In this document: positions 33,912 through 42,967 of the stretch, piece after piece
Layout of the letters: the number at the start of each line of letters is the position of its first letter
Position numbering within the stretch: the first letter of the stretch is position 1
Source of the DNA: Aquirufa ecclesiirivi
GTDB lineage: Bacteria; Bacteroidota; Bacteroidia; Cytophagales; Spirosomataceae
Assembly: GCF_011250515.1 (NCBI RefSeq)
Contig: NZ_JAANOP010000001.1
Span: forward strand, 496,001 to 560,000
DNA: 64,000 nucleotides
Reading direction: 5' to 3'
The notes under the pieces: model-generated
Database searches by the model: none
What the model was told of the DNA's origin: nothing
The model's input: only the letters and a program-made list of their open reading frames with translations
Made by a program: the position numbers and the translations under genes

Positions 33912-35636
33912 TTGCTTTCAGGCAAACAGAAAAAACAATTAATAATTTTAGGTATATTATTGTTGATTGGTGTTTTTTTTGAAATGCTAGGTTTAGGTAT
34001 TTTAATTCCAGCTTTTGCGATTATTTTAAATCCAAAAGTTGGGAATGAGTTTCCAGTAATAAAACCGTTAATTGATCTATTGGGGAATCCAACTCAATTC
34101 CAATTATTATTTTTTGGAATGTCGATTTTGATTTTTATCTATTTTATAAAGGCAATATTTCTAATTTATATAAGTTGGAAGCAAAGTAAGTTTTCTGCCG
34201 ACCTATCTGCTGATATTGGTAGAAAGTTGTTTGATGGTTATATGAAAATGCCATATACTTTTCACCTTCAAAGAAATTCTGCTGAATTATTAAGGAATAT
34301 TCAAGGTGAAGTTGGTCAATTTACATTTATCTCACAATCAGTTATTAGTTTGTCGGTTGAAATTTCTGTAATCGCTGGAGTCGTGTTTACCATAGTATTG
34401 TTAGAGCCTTTGGGGGCCTTTATCATTATGGTATTTTTGGGGATTTCAATTATAGTTTTTCATCGAATTACGAAAAATAAACTTTTAAATTGGGGAAACT
34501 TAAGGCAGCTTCATTCTGGCTTATCTAATAAACATGTTTTGCAAGGTATTGGAGGAATTAAAGATGTTAAATTTTTGGGGAAAGAAATATTTTTCCTAAA
34601 TCAGTTTGATTATCATAATGAGCAAAATGCCAAGACATTAGCAAAGGTGGCTACTTTAGGATTGGTACCTCGGTCTTATTTGGAGTTGTTATCTGTTGTT
34701 GGTTTAGCAGGCTTGATTATTATTATGGTATTCCAAAATAGACCAGTGGAGTTGCTTATACCAACTATCGGGGTTTTTGCTGCAGCTGCATTTAGGATGA
34801 TTCCCTCCGCAAATAGGATCATGACATCGATGCAAGGTATTCGATATGCACAACCTGTTGTAGAGTTGTTGTATAATGAGTTTAAAGAAATTAATGCGGT
34901 AGAAAAATGGGATTCTCTAAATGATAATTTGGAGGAGCTAGCCTTTGAAAATGAATTGAAATTGAATCATGTTAATTTTAAGTATTTTAAAAGTAATAGA
35001 AATGCGTTGCATGAAATTAATCTTACTATTAAAAGAGGAGAAACTATTGGATTTATTGGTCCAAGTGGATCAGGTAAAAGTACTTTAGTTGATGTTATTT
35101 TGGGTCTAATTGTTCCAGATAATGGTACAATTAGTTTTGATAAACAAGATATTTTTAAAAATGTCCGATATTGGCAAAACCAGATTGGATATGTACCGCA
35201 GACGATATATTTAACAGATGATTCGATTAAGAATAATATTGCCTTTGGAATACCTGAAGATGAAATTGATGAAATAGCTTTACAAAAATCTATTGATGCA
35301 GCACAATTAAAAGATTATATTGATTCCTTGCCTGAAGGTGTTTTATCTCAAGTTGGAGAAAGAGGTGTTAGGCTTTCTGGAGGCCAAAGACAAAGAATTG
35401 GAATTGCTAGAGCATTGTATTATAACCCGCAAATTTTATTACTGGATGAAGCTACAAGTGCTCTTGATTCTTTGACTGAAATTGAAGTAATGAAGTCAAT
35501 AACTGCATTGAAAAAAGAGAAGACGATTTTGATAGTTGCACATCGAATTTCTACATTAACCAATTGTGATAAAATTTACAAATTGGAAAATGGTAAAATA
35601 GTAGAGGAAGGTACTCCTTCAACGATGTTAAATTAA
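33912..35636 (+). CDS. PglK/MsbA-like ABC flippase (membrane plus ATPase domain)
   Basis: A 574-residue half-transporter. Six hydrophobic helices occupy the first 300 residues. The ATPase domain has Walker A GPSGSGKST (383-391), signature LSGGQRQRIGIARAL, and Walker B ILLLDEATSALD. It resembles PglK-type exporters that flip lipid-linked oligosaccharides. With the PglC-like transferase it suggests a flippase-dependent assembly route. The start is uncertain: the TTG at 33912 is the first conventional start, but the frame stays open upstream to 33858 and encodes a basic, protein-like stretch (RIKTFKFSLFKKISYLLSGK). A rare ATT or ATC start is therefore possible. Confidence 0.9.
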   Translation: MLSGKQKKQLIILGILLLIGVFFEMLGLGILIPAFAIILNPKVGNEFPVIKPLIDLLGNPTQFQLLFFGMSILIFIYFIKAIFLIYISWKQSKFSADLSADIGRKLFDGYMKMPYTFHLQRNSAELLRNIQGEVGQFTFISQSVISLSVEISVIAGVVFTIVLLEPLGAFIIMVFLGISIIVFHRITKNKLLNWGNLRQLHSGLSNKHVLQGIGGIKDVKFLGKEIFFLNQFDYHNEQNAKTLAKVATLGLVPRSYLELLSVVGLAGLIIIMVFQNRPVELLIPTIGVFAAAAFRMIPSANRIMTSMQGIRYAQPVVELLYNEFKEINAVEKWDSLNDNLEELAFENELKLNHVNFKYFKSNRNALHEINLTIKRGETIGFIGPSGSGKSTLVDVILGLIVPDNGTISFDKQDIFKNVRYWQNQIGYVPQTIYLTDDSIKNNIAFGIPEDEIDEIALQKSIDAAQLKDYIDSLPEGVLSQVGERGVRLSGGQRQRIGIARALYYNPQILLLDEATSALDSLTEIEVMKSITALKKEKTILIVAHRISTLTNCDKIYKLENGKIVEEGTPSTMLN

Positions 35637-35677
35637 TTCGAAAGATTAAAGAATTAACTACCCATTTGGGGATTTAT

Positions 35678-36856
35678 ATGTTCAAGCCATTACCTTATGG
35701 ACGACAAGATATTTCAGAAGAAGATATCGAAGCAGTCGTTAAAGTTTTAAAATCTGATTTTTTAACTCAAGGACCATTAGTGGGTCAATTTGAGGATGCA
35801 GTAGCACAATACTGTGGAGCTAAATATTCTGTTGCAGTGAACAGTGCTACCAGCGCCCTACATATTGCTTGTTTAGCACTAGGAGTAAAAGAAGGGGATT
35901 GGGTATGGACGACACCTATTACTTTTGTCGCTTCCGCAAATTGTGCGATTTATTGTGGGGCTTCAGTAGATTTTGTTGACATAGATCCGTTAACTTACAC
36001 CATAAGTGTGGAAAAGCTTGAAGAAAAGCTTTTATTGGCAAAAACCACAGGTAAATTACCTAAAGTTGTTATACCTGTTCATTTATGTGGACAATCTTGT
36101 GATATGGAAGGCATTGCTAGATTAAGTCATGAATATGGGTTTAAAGTTATTGAAGATGCCTCTCATGCTATTGGAGGTAAATACAAAAATTTACCTATTG
36201 GAAATTGTCAATATAGCGATATTACCATATTTAGCTTCCATCCTGTAAAGATTATCACTTCGGGGGAAGGTGGAATTGCATTGACAAATAATGTTGAATA
36301 TTGTGCTCATATGCAAAGGTTAAGAAGTCATGGAATCACTCGTGATCCACGTGAAATGAGTCATAGTCCTGACGGTCCATGGTATTATCAACAAATTGAA
36401 TTGGGCTTTAATTATCGAATGACAGATATTCAAGCGGCCTTAGGTTTAAGTCAATTGAAACGTTTGGATGAATTTGTTAAAAGAAGGCAAGAAATTGCAA
36501 AAAAATACAATGAACTTTTGTTCGATTTAGATTTAGTGATACCATTTCAAAACAAAGAGACTTATTCAAGCTTTCATTTATATGTGGTTCGAACAAATCA
36601 AGATAAAAGAAACAGTCATAAGGAATTAGTTGAAAGACTACGTTCAAATGGAATAATGGTTAATCTTCATTATATTCCTATATATCATCATCCTTATTAT
36701 CAAGTAAAAGGTTATAATCCGAAAGACTTTCCAGAATCTGAAATGTATTATTCTCAGGCCATCAGTTTGCCAATTTATTTTGGATTGAAGGATGAAGAAA
36801 TAGAATATATAGTCGAAAAATTAAAGACACCTATTAATTTTCAGACTATATTTTAA
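35678..36856 (+). CDS. pseC: PseC-type UDP-4-keto-sugar aminotransferase
   Basis: A 392-residue PLP enzyme. In the pseudaminic acid pathway PseC aminates UDP-4-keto-6-deoxy-L-AltNAc at C4. The ATG at 35678 (MFKPLPYGRQDISEEDIEAV) is preferred over a TTG four codons earlier because the family starts this way. The PLP lysine is Lys191 in FSFHPVKIITSGEGG. The HLCGQSCDMEGI and EDASHAIGGKY segments are typical of PseC. It opens a tightly packed run of nonulosonic-acid genes. No PseB partner is found next to it. Confidence 0.87.
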   Translation: MFKPLPYGRQDISEEDIEAVVKVLKSDFLTQGPLVGQFEDAVAQYCGAKYSVAVNSATSALHIACLALGVKEGDWVWTTPITFVASANCAIYCGASVDFVDIDPLTYTISVEKLEEKLLLAKTTGKLPKVVIPVHLCGQSCDMEGIARLSHEYGFKVIEDASHAIGGKYKNLPIGNCQYSDITIFSFHPVKIITSGEGGIALTNNVEYCAHMQRLRSHGITRDPREMSHSPDGPWYYQQIELGFNYRMTDIQAALGLSQLKRLDEFVKRRQEIAKKYNELLFDLDLVIPFQNKETYSSFHLYVVRTNQDKRNSHKELVERLRSNGIMVNLHYIPIYHHPYYQVKGYNPKDFPESEMYYSQAISLPIYFGLKDEEIEYIVEKLKTPINFQTIF

Positions 36857-36880
36857 TTCGAGAAATCAAAATATCCCCGA

Positions 36881-37420
36881 ATGGTATTTCCAACGAAAAT
36901 TGAATCAGAAAGATTAAAGCTAATTCCACTTTCTTTAAAGCAATTATCAGAGGAATATGTCTGTTGGATGAATAACTCAATTGTAAATGAATACTTAGAA
37001 AGTGGGGGAAATTATACATTGGAATTGTTAGAATTGTATTTAAAGACTGTAGAAGAGAAAAGTATTTTTTTTTATGCTATAATTTTAAAGGCTAACAATA
37101 AACATATCGGTAATATTAAGATTGATCCGATTAACTATAAGCATGGGTTTGCGGAGTATGGTATTATGATGGGAGATATTAATGAATGGGGCAAGGGCTA
37201 TGCATTTGAAGCCTCTAATTTGGTAATCAAATATTGTTTTGAGGAATTAAAACTAAGAAAAATTTGTTTGGGGGTAATTAGTGAAAATATAGCTGCGGTT
37301 AACCTTTATAAGAAACTTGGGTTTATTATTGAAGGAATTTATAAGGAGCATTTTCTTTATAAAGGCGATTACTGTAGTTGTATAAGAATGGCAATTTTTA
37401 ATCCCAAAAGAATAAAATGA
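36881..37420 (+). CDS. GNAT acetyltransferase, RimJ/RimL type (possible PseH role)
   Basis: A 179-residue GNAT-fold protein. The RimJ/RimL pattern is visible: IESERLKLIPLSLKQL at the start, then GYAFEASNLVIKYCFEEL at the acetyl-CoA binding region, and AAVNLYKKLGFIIEGIYKEH at the C-terminus. In this position, directly after PseC, it could acetylate the new 4-amino group (the PseH reaction) or another amino sugar of the locus. Two more GNATs at 42968 and 43521 compete for that role. It overlaps the next gene by 4 bases. Confidence 0.85.
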   Translation: MVFPTKIESERLKLIPLSLKQLSEEYVCWMNNSIVNEYLESGGNYTLELLELYLKTVEEKSIFFYAIILKANNKHIGNIKIDPINYKHGFAEYGIMMGDINEWGKGYAFEASNLVIKYCFEELKLRKICLGVISENIAAVNLYKKLGFIIEGIYKEHFLYKGDYCSCIRMAIFNPKRIK

Positions 37421-38271
37421 AATTAGTCTTGGGGACTGTTCAGTTTGGCCTAAATTATGGTATAAATAACGTTAATGGACAAACTACGGAAGATGAAGCT
37501 TTCCAAATTTTGGATTTTGCCTATCAACATGGAATTAATCGATTAGATACAGCGGCGAACTACGGAAATGCAGAATATTTATTAGGTAAATATTTCAAGA
37601 AGTACCCGACCAATAAATTTGAAATCATTACCAAATTAAATTTGGCAAATAGAACTTGTGAAGAATCGTTGAAATCAAGTATTGATAAACTTCAAGTCGA
37701 TTCTATCAATTCCTTGATGTTTCATTCTTATTCAGATTACCAAAATAGTAAAAGTCAAATTCAGCCATTAAATAGAAACTTTAAAGGTAGATTATTTAAA
37801 AAACTAGGAGTTTCAATCTATACCAATGATCAATTGAAAGCTGTCATTGAAGATTCAGAAATTGATTTAATTCAAGCACCTTTTAATTTACTAGATAATG
37901 AAAATTTACGCGGGGACTTATTTTTGAAAATTAAAGAAGCAAGTAAAGAACTACATACAAGATCGGTTTTTCTTCAAGGTCTTTTTTTTAAGGAAATAAA
38001 CATGTTTCCTGAAAAGCTAAAACCTTTAATTCCATCTATTCAATTACTTCATGCCCTTGCAAAGAGGAATCATATTTCGTTAAATGATTTGGCCATAGCC
38101 TATGTCCTTTCGAAAAAATACATCGACGGAGTATTGTTTGGGGTTGATAGTTTAGAGCAAATGAAACAAAATATTTATAGTTCATCAAAGGTTCTTTCCT
38201 CGGAAACAATTCAACAAATAGATGCAATCAAAATATTGAATGTTGATTTATTAAATCCTTCCTTATGGTAA
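37417..38271 (+). CDS. Aldo/keto reductase family protein
   Basis: A 284-residue TIM-barrel oxidoreductase of the aldo/keto reductase family. The opening LVLGTVQFGLNYGINN and the catalytic segment INRLDTAANYGNAEYLLGKY, with Asp and Tyr, are characteristic. The expected catalytic Lys is in the FEIITKLNL strand. Such reductases are found in several nonulosonic-acid and amino-sugar clusters, where they probably reduce a keto group on the sugar or a side chain. The exact step is unknown. It overlaps its neighbours by 4 and 7 bases. Confidence 0.88.
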   Translation: MKLVLGTVQFGLNYGINNVNGQTTEDEAFQILDFAYQHGINRLDTAANYGNAEYLLGKYFKKYPTNKFEIITKLNLANRTCEESLKSSIDKLQVDSINSLMFHSYSDYQNSKSQIQPLNRNFKGRLFKKLGVSIYTNDQLKAVIEDSEIDLIQAPFNLLDNENLRGDLFLKIKEASKELHTRSVFLQGLFFKEINMFPEKLKPLIPSIQLLHALAKRNHISLNDLAIAYVLSKKYIDGVLFGVDSLEQMKQNIYSSSKVLSSETIQQIDAIKILNVDLLNPSLW

Positions 38272-39032
38272 ATGAAAAAGTCATCATTTTAACACAAGCG
38301 AGAATAGGAAGTACGAGATTTCCACATAAAGTACTAAAAAAAATTGGGGACGAGAGTTTGCTTTCAATTCATCTGAAGAGACTGAAAAAGTCAATAAAAG
38401 CCTCAAAAATAATAGTAGCAACTACGTTTGAAGAAGATTCAGACAAAATCGTAGATATTGCATTGCATGAAAATGTAGAATCAATTAAAGGCTCTACAGA
38501 TAATGTTCTTGATCGCTTTTATCAAGCCGCCAAAAATGAGAAGCCAGACTTTGTTGTTCGAGTAACATCAGACTGCCCATTAATTGATCATCAATTGATT
38601 GATCAGGTTATAGAAATGACCATTCAAAATGACCTTGATTATGGCTCCAATATTTTGGTAGAAGAATTTCCAGATGGACAAGACATTGAAGTAATCAAAT
38701 GGTCCGCCCTTGAAAAAGCTTGGCTTGAGGCGAAACTGCCATCTGAACGAGAGCATGTTACCCCATACATTAGAAAAAATGCAGATTTCAATGGCGGAAT
38801 CTTATTTAAGGCGATGAATTATTCAGCAAATGCCAATTATAATCAAGTTAGAATGACAGTGGATTTACCTTCCGATTTGGAGACCATCACTATGTTGATT
38901 TCTAAATTAGGAATGGATGAAAGTTGGAAGACATATACCGATTATATTGTTGAGAATCCTGAATTATTTGAAAACCAAAAAATTGTTCGAAACGAAGGAT
39001 ATATGAAATCCTTAGAAAAAGATGATAAATGA
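38265..39032 (+). CDS. SpsF-type cytidylyltransferase (first of two)
   Basis: A 255-residue protein of the SpsF/CMP-KDO-synthetase-like family. The N-terminus VIILTQARIGSTRFPHKVLK carries the family QAR-x-GSTR-x-P nucleotide-binding motif. It continues with VRVTSDCPLIDHQLID, including the Asp that binds metal. Members activate acidic sugars as CMP derivatives or act on related substrates in spore coat and nonulosonic-acid loci. Together with PseI at 43984 it could make the CMP-activated nonulosonate. A second copy is at 45028, and which one does this cannot be told. Confidence 0.87.
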   Translation: MVNEKVIILTQARIGSTRFPHKVLKKIGDESLLSIHLKRLKKSIKASKIIVATTFEEDSDKIVDIALHENVESIKGSTDNVLDRFYQAAKNEKPDFVVRVTSDCPLIDHQLIDQVIEMTIQNDLDYGSNILVEEFPDGQDIEVIKWSALEKAWLEAKLPSEREHVTPYIRKNADFNGGILFKAMNYSANANYNQVRMTVDLPSDLETITMLISKLGMDESWKTYTDYIVENPELFENQKIVRNEGYMKSLEKDDK

Positions 39033-40339
39033 TGGGTAAGGGTCAAGAATTATATAAAAAAGCAAAAACGCTCATTCCAGGTGGTACCATGTTGTTGTCT
39101 AAAAGACCAGAGATGTTCTTACCGGACAACTGGCCATCTTATTACAGTAAGGCAAAAGGTTGTAAGGTATGGGATTTAGATGGCAAGGAATACCTCGACA
39201 TGTGTATTATGGGTATTGGTACTAATACCTTGGGATATGGCAATGACGAAGTAGATGCAGCTGTCATTCAAACCGTACAAAATGGCAACATGAGTACGCT
39301 CAATTGCCCTGAAGAGGTTTGGCTAGCTGAAGAGTTAATTCAAATGAACCCTTGGGCTCATATGGTTCGATTTGCTAGAAGTGGAGGCGAAGCTAACGCA
39401 ATAGCCATTCGTATTGCTCGTGCTGCTTCTGGAAAAGATAAGGTGGCAATATGCGGATATCATGGTTGGCATGATTGGTATTTATCTACCAATCATAACC
39501 AAGGCGATGGATTATCATGCCACCTTTTGCCAGGGTTAGATCCTTCTGGCGTTCCCAAAAAACTGAAGGACACCGTTTTCCCTTTTCACTATAATAACAT
39601 AGAAGAGTTGGAAAACTTGATTAAGAATCAAGATATCGGAGTGATTAAAATGGAAGTTGTCAGAAATTTCGGCCCTGAGGATAATTTTCTTCAAAAAGTC
39701 CGAGATTTGGCCACAAAACATCAAATAGTTTTGATTTTTGATGAATGTACATCCGGATTTAGAGAGACTTATGGAGGGATATATAAAAAATATGGCGTCG
39801 AACCAGATGTAGCTATGTTTGGCAAAACAATTGGGAACGGCTATGCCTTGACGGCTGTAGTAGGCAAGAGAGAGGTCATGGAAGCAGCTCAAAAAACGTT
39901 TATAAGTAGTACATTTTGGACAGAGAGAATTGGTCCAACAGCTGCCTTGAAAACCTTGGAAGTAATGAGGCGAATAAAGTCTTGGGAAATCATTACCGAA
40001 AATGGTTTGACGATGCAGAGAGGATGGAAAAAATTAGCAGATAGTTATCAACTGAATATTTCAATCTCAGGTATTCCTTCACTATCTACTTACTCATTTG
40101 CTGGAGAAAATACATTAAAATATAAAACCTATCTAACACAGGAAATGCTGAAAATGGGTTTTCTAGCAAGTACCAATTTTTATGCTTCAGTGGCACATGA
40201 AGAAGAACATTTTACTTCTTATTTTAATGCTCTGGATCAAGTATATTGTGTAATTTCTGAATGTGAAAAGGGCCAAAAAAACATCGATGAATTATTAGAG
40301 GGCGCTGTTTGTCATGCAGGATTTAAACGACTAAATTAA
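39029..40339 (+). CDS. Class III aminotransferase, glutamate-1-semialdehyde aminomutase-like
   Basis: A 436-residue PLP enzyme resembling glutamate-1-semialdehyde 2,1-aminomutase. Visible motifs are the opening LYKKAKTLIPGGTMLLSKRP, the GYHGWHDWY loop, DECTSGFRETYGG, and the PLP lysine in MFGKTIGNGYALTAVVG. It is not the haem-pathway enzyme by context: it lies within a nonulosonic-acid cluster, overlapping the SpsF-like gene by 4 bases. HemL-like aminotransferases occur in such clusters and are thought to work on sugar or side-chain ketones. The substrate here is unknown. Confidence 0.88.
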   Translation: MMGKGQELYKKAKTLIPGGTMLLSKRPEMFLPDNWPSYYSKAKGCKVWDLDGKEYLDMCIMGIGTNTLGYGNDEVDAAVIQTVQNGNMSTLNCPEEVWLAEELIQMNPWAHMVRFARSGGEANAIAIRIARAASGKDKVAICGYHGWHDWYLSTNHNQGDGLSCHLLPGLDPSGVPKKLKDTVFPFHYNNIEELENLIKNQDIGVIKMEVVRNFGPEDNFLQKVRDLATKHQIVLIFDECTSGFRETYGGIYKKYGVEPDVAMFGKTIGNGYALTAVVGKREVMEAAQKTFISSTFWTERIGPTAALKTLEVMRRIKSWEIITENGLTMQRGWKKLADSYQLNISISGIPSLSTYSFAGENTLKYKTYLTQEMLKMGFLASTNFYASVAHEEEHFTSYFNALDQVYCVISECEKGQKNIDELLEGAVCHAGFKRLN

Positions 40340-40363
40340 ATTTCATATTTAAAAAATATTCTA

Positions 40364-41551
40364 ATGAAAAGGTGCACCAAATGTTTACTCCCAGAAACTC
40401 ATGAATCAATTTCTTTTGATGAAATGGGAGTTTGTAGTATTTGCAGACAAGTCGAATTTAAAGAGGGAAAAATCGATTGGGAATCAAGGAAAAAAGACTT
40501 GTCTGAACTTATTGAAATGCACAGAGGCAAATACGATTACGATTGTATCGTTCCATTTAGTGGTGGAAAAGATAGTGTTTGGACATTATATTATTTAATG
40601 AAAGAGTTTAAAGTTAAGCCACTGGTAGTTCGTTTTGATCATGGTTTTCTAAGACCGAACTTAAATGAAAATACCATCAATGTCCTAAGAGGTCTGGGAG
40701 CTGATTTTATTTCATTTACTCCCAATTGGAAAGTGGTACAAAAATTAATGTTGCAAAGCTTTTTAGAAAAGGGAGATTTTTGTTGGCATTGCCATACAGG
40801 GATTTTTTCATACCCTATGCACATTGCCATTAAATATAAAGTTCCACTTATTTTTTGGGGCGAGCCATCTGCTGAATATACTTCCTATTACAGCTATGAT
40901 CAACCAGAGGAAGTGGATGAAAAGCGATTTAATCGTTTTGTGAATTTGGGGATTACGGCATTGGATATGGCTGTAAGATTAGGTGGCGATTTAGATGAGA
41001 GAGATTTCAAACCTTATACTTATCCTCCGCTGAAAGAACTGAGAGCCCTCAATTATAAAAGTGTTTGTTTAGGGTCATACATTCCTTGGGATGTAAAGAC
41101 CCAATCTGAAATCATCATGGATGAATTGGGTTGGAAAGGAGATTTGGTTGAAAATGTACCTCCTCAATACAATTACGAGAAGATTGAATGCCACATGCAG
41201 GGGGTAAGGGATTATATTAAATACATTAAGCGAGGATATACTCGACCAACAGCCTTGGCATCCATCGATATTCGTCATGGAAGATTAGATAGGGAAGATG
41301 GAGAGAAAATGATAGATGAATTTGAAGGCAAGAAACCGGCTAGCTTGGAAATATTTTTAGAAATGGTGGGGCTTACAGAAGCAGAATTTTTTGAAATTGC
41401 CCAGAGTCATACAGTTTCGCCTTGGAAGCTAAATGTTTTTGAACAAGAAGCAGGAGCTAAGCTGCCAGACTTTAATCAATGGACAAGAAGTGGTAAAATG
41501 GATAGATCAGAAGCGGATGTGCAAATTGAAAATTGGAGAAAGTCTCAATAG
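40364..41551 (+). CDS. N-acetyl sugar amidotransferase, WbpG/PseA-like
   Basis: A 395-residue ATP-pyrophosphatase. Two CxxC pairs (Cys4/Cys7 and Cys24/Cys27) form a probable zinc site at the N-terminus, and the PP-loop SGGKDS is at residues 66-71. WbpG and PseA use ATP and ammonia to convert an N-acetyl group on a sugar to an acetamidino group. The two following genes encode HisH-like and HisF-like partners that supply and channel ammonia, exactly as in the WbpG-HisH2-HisF2 system. The sugar is probably a nonulosonate or its UDP-linked precursor. Confidence 0.92.
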   Translation: MKRCTKCLLPETHESISFDEMGVCSICRQVEFKEGKIDWESRKKDLSELIEMHRGKYDYDCIVPFSGGKDSVWTLYYLMKEFKVKPLVVRFDHGFLRPNLNENTINVLRGLGADFISFTPNWKVVQKLMLQSFLEKGDFCWHCHTGIFSYPMHIAIKYKVPLIFWGEPSAEYTSYYSYDQPEEVDEKRFNRFVNLGITALDMAVRLGGDLDERDFKPYTYPPLKELRALNYKSVCLGSYIPWDVKTQSEIIMDELGWKGDLVENVPPQYNYEKIECHMQGVRDYIKYIKRGYTRPTALASIDIRHGRLDREDGEKMIDEFEGKKPASLEIFLEMVGLTEAEFFEIAQSHTVSPWKLNVFEQEAGAKLPDFNQWTRSGKMDRSEADVQIENWRKSQ

Positions 41552-42169
41552 ATGATTGGAATTGTTGATTATGGAATGGGGAACTTATTATCAGTATTCA
41601 ATGCTTTTGAATATCTGGGGGTAAGTGTCAAAATTTGTAGTAAACCAGAAGATTTAAGTCAGGTAGATCGAATTGTGTTGCCTGGAGTTGGAGCGATCAG
41701 TCAGTGTATTTTCCGATTAAATGAGAATGGTTTTTCGGAAGCTCTACATGAGCAAGTTATCAAACTAGCGAAACCAACTCTTGGTATTTGTTTGGGAATG
41801 CAAGTGATGGCAAAGCAGAGTTTTGAAGGTGGTACACATACATGCTTAGGCTGGTTTGATGCAGATGTTGTTCGTTTAAATCCCGGAAATTCGATCCTAA
41901 AAGTGCCTAATATAGGCTGGAATACCATTCAGTTTGACAAGCAAATACCTTTGTTTAAAGGATTACCTGAAAATTCGGATTTCTATTTAGTTCACTCCTA
42001 CCAAGTGAAGGTTCGTCATGAAGCGGAAAGAGTTGCCACCTATCAACATGGGGAAACTGTTACTGCTGCCATTATGAAGGATAATATTTTCGCTACTCAG
42101 TTTCATCCAGAAAAGAGTCAAGATTTGGGATTAACAGTGTTAGAAAATTTTATAAACTGGAAACCCTGA
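41552..42169 (+). CDS. hisH: HisH-like glutaminase for the amidotransferase
   Basis: A 205-residue class I glutamine amidotransferase close to the HisH subunit of imidazole glycerol phosphate synthase. The nucleophile is Cys80 in LGICLGMQ, with the His-x-Glu of the triad in TQFHPEKSQ. It releases ammonia from glutamine. The gene abuts the WbpG-like gene and overlaps the HisF-like gene by one base, and no other histidine genes are present. I therefore take it as a dedicated glutaminase for sugar amidination rather than histidine synthesis. Confidence 0.92.
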   Translation: MIGIVDYGMGNLLSVFNAFEYLGVSVKICSKPEDLSQVDRIVLPGVGAISQCIFRLNENGFSEALHEQVIKLAKPTLGICLGMQVMAKQSFEGGTHTCLGWFDADVVRLNPGNSILKVPNIGWNTIQFDKQIPLFKGLPENSDFYLVHSYQVKVRHEAERVATYQHGETVTAAIMKDNIFATQFHPEKSQDLGLTVLENFINWKP

Positions 42170-42954
42170 TGTCTAAGAAAAGATTGATACCCAAATTGCA
42201 ATTAGCAACCAGCAGAAATAATCCCAATAAATTAGTGGTAGTCATAACTAAGCAATTTGGCGATAAAATAGAAATAGGTGATCCCGTATCTCAATCAAAA
42301 ATATTTCAAGATCAATCAGCTGATGAATTAATTTTTTTGAATATCGAGAGTAATACCAATAATATCAAAACACTTAGTGAAGTAATTGCTAAGGTTTCAG
42401 AAGAGATTTTTATGCCGATGACCGTAGGTGGAGGTGTAGCCAGTGACGATGATTTTCGTTTGTTATTGTCTCATGGTGCAGATAAAATTTCTATTAATAC
42501 CAAAGCAGTTGAAAGCCCAGAATTTATTACAGAAATGTCGAATAAATATGGTGCTCAATGTGTGGTAGTCAGTATAGATTACAAAAAAGAGGCTGATGGA
42601 TGTTTTCAAGTATACTCACAAGGAGGGGCTCTCGCTACAGGATTAGATCCAATTCAATGGGCCATTAAAGCAGAAATGTTGGGTGCTGGAGAATTACTTT
42701 TGACCTGCATTGACCATGATGGAATGAGAAATGGCCTTGAACTTGAAGTTCCTACTAGCATTGTTCAACAAGTGAATATCCCTTTAATATGCGGAGGTGG
42801 ATGTGGCTTAGCCAAGCATTTTTCTGATGCATTCCTACAAGCCAATGTAGAAGCGGTAAGTGCGGGGTCATTTTTTGCTCATCGTGATCAGAATCTCATT
42901 CAAACACGCTCTCAAATATCCAATGCTGGAGTTGTGATTCGAATGCAAAATTGA
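42169..42954 (+). CDS. hisF: HisF-like barrel, probable ammonia channel subunit
   Basis: A 261-residue HisF-type beta/alpha barrel. The scaffold is intact (MTVGGGVASDDDFRLLLSHG, ADKISINTKAVE, CVVVSIDYKK). But the first catalytic Asp of HisF, in the RIIPCLDV motif at position 11, is replaced: here the segment reads RLIPKLQL with Gln11. The second catalytic Asp is kept as Asp137. Loss of Asp11 implies that the cyclase reaction is lost and that the protein only passes ammonia from HisH to the WbpG-like enzyme. The gene is the third of the trio and coupled to HisH by a one-base overlap. Confidence 0.92.
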   Translation: MSKKRLIPKLQLATSRNNPNKLVVVITKQFGDKIEIGDPVSQSKIFQDQSADELIFLNIESNTNNIKTLSEVIAKVSEEIFMPMTVGGGVASDDDFRLLLSHGADKISINTKAVESPEFITEMSNKYGAQCVVVSIDYKKEADGCFQVYSQGGALATGLDPIQWAIKAEMLGAGELLLTCIDHDGMRNGLELEVPTSIVQQVNIPLICGGGCGLAKHFSDAFLQANVEAVSAGSFFAHRDQNLIQTRSQISNAGVVIRMQN

Positions 42955-42967
42955 AAAATATTGATTG

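Noticed and set aside
39029-40339. hemL (haem biosynthesis)
   Set aside because: The context is a sugar cluster with a 4-base overlap to an SpsF-like gene. The resemblance is to HemL-like sugar-locus aminotransferases.
41552-42954. Histidine biosynthesis operon (hisH-hisF)
   Set aside because: No other histidine genes are present, the HisF paralogue lacks its first catalytic Asp, and a WbpG-like amidotransferase is directly upstream.
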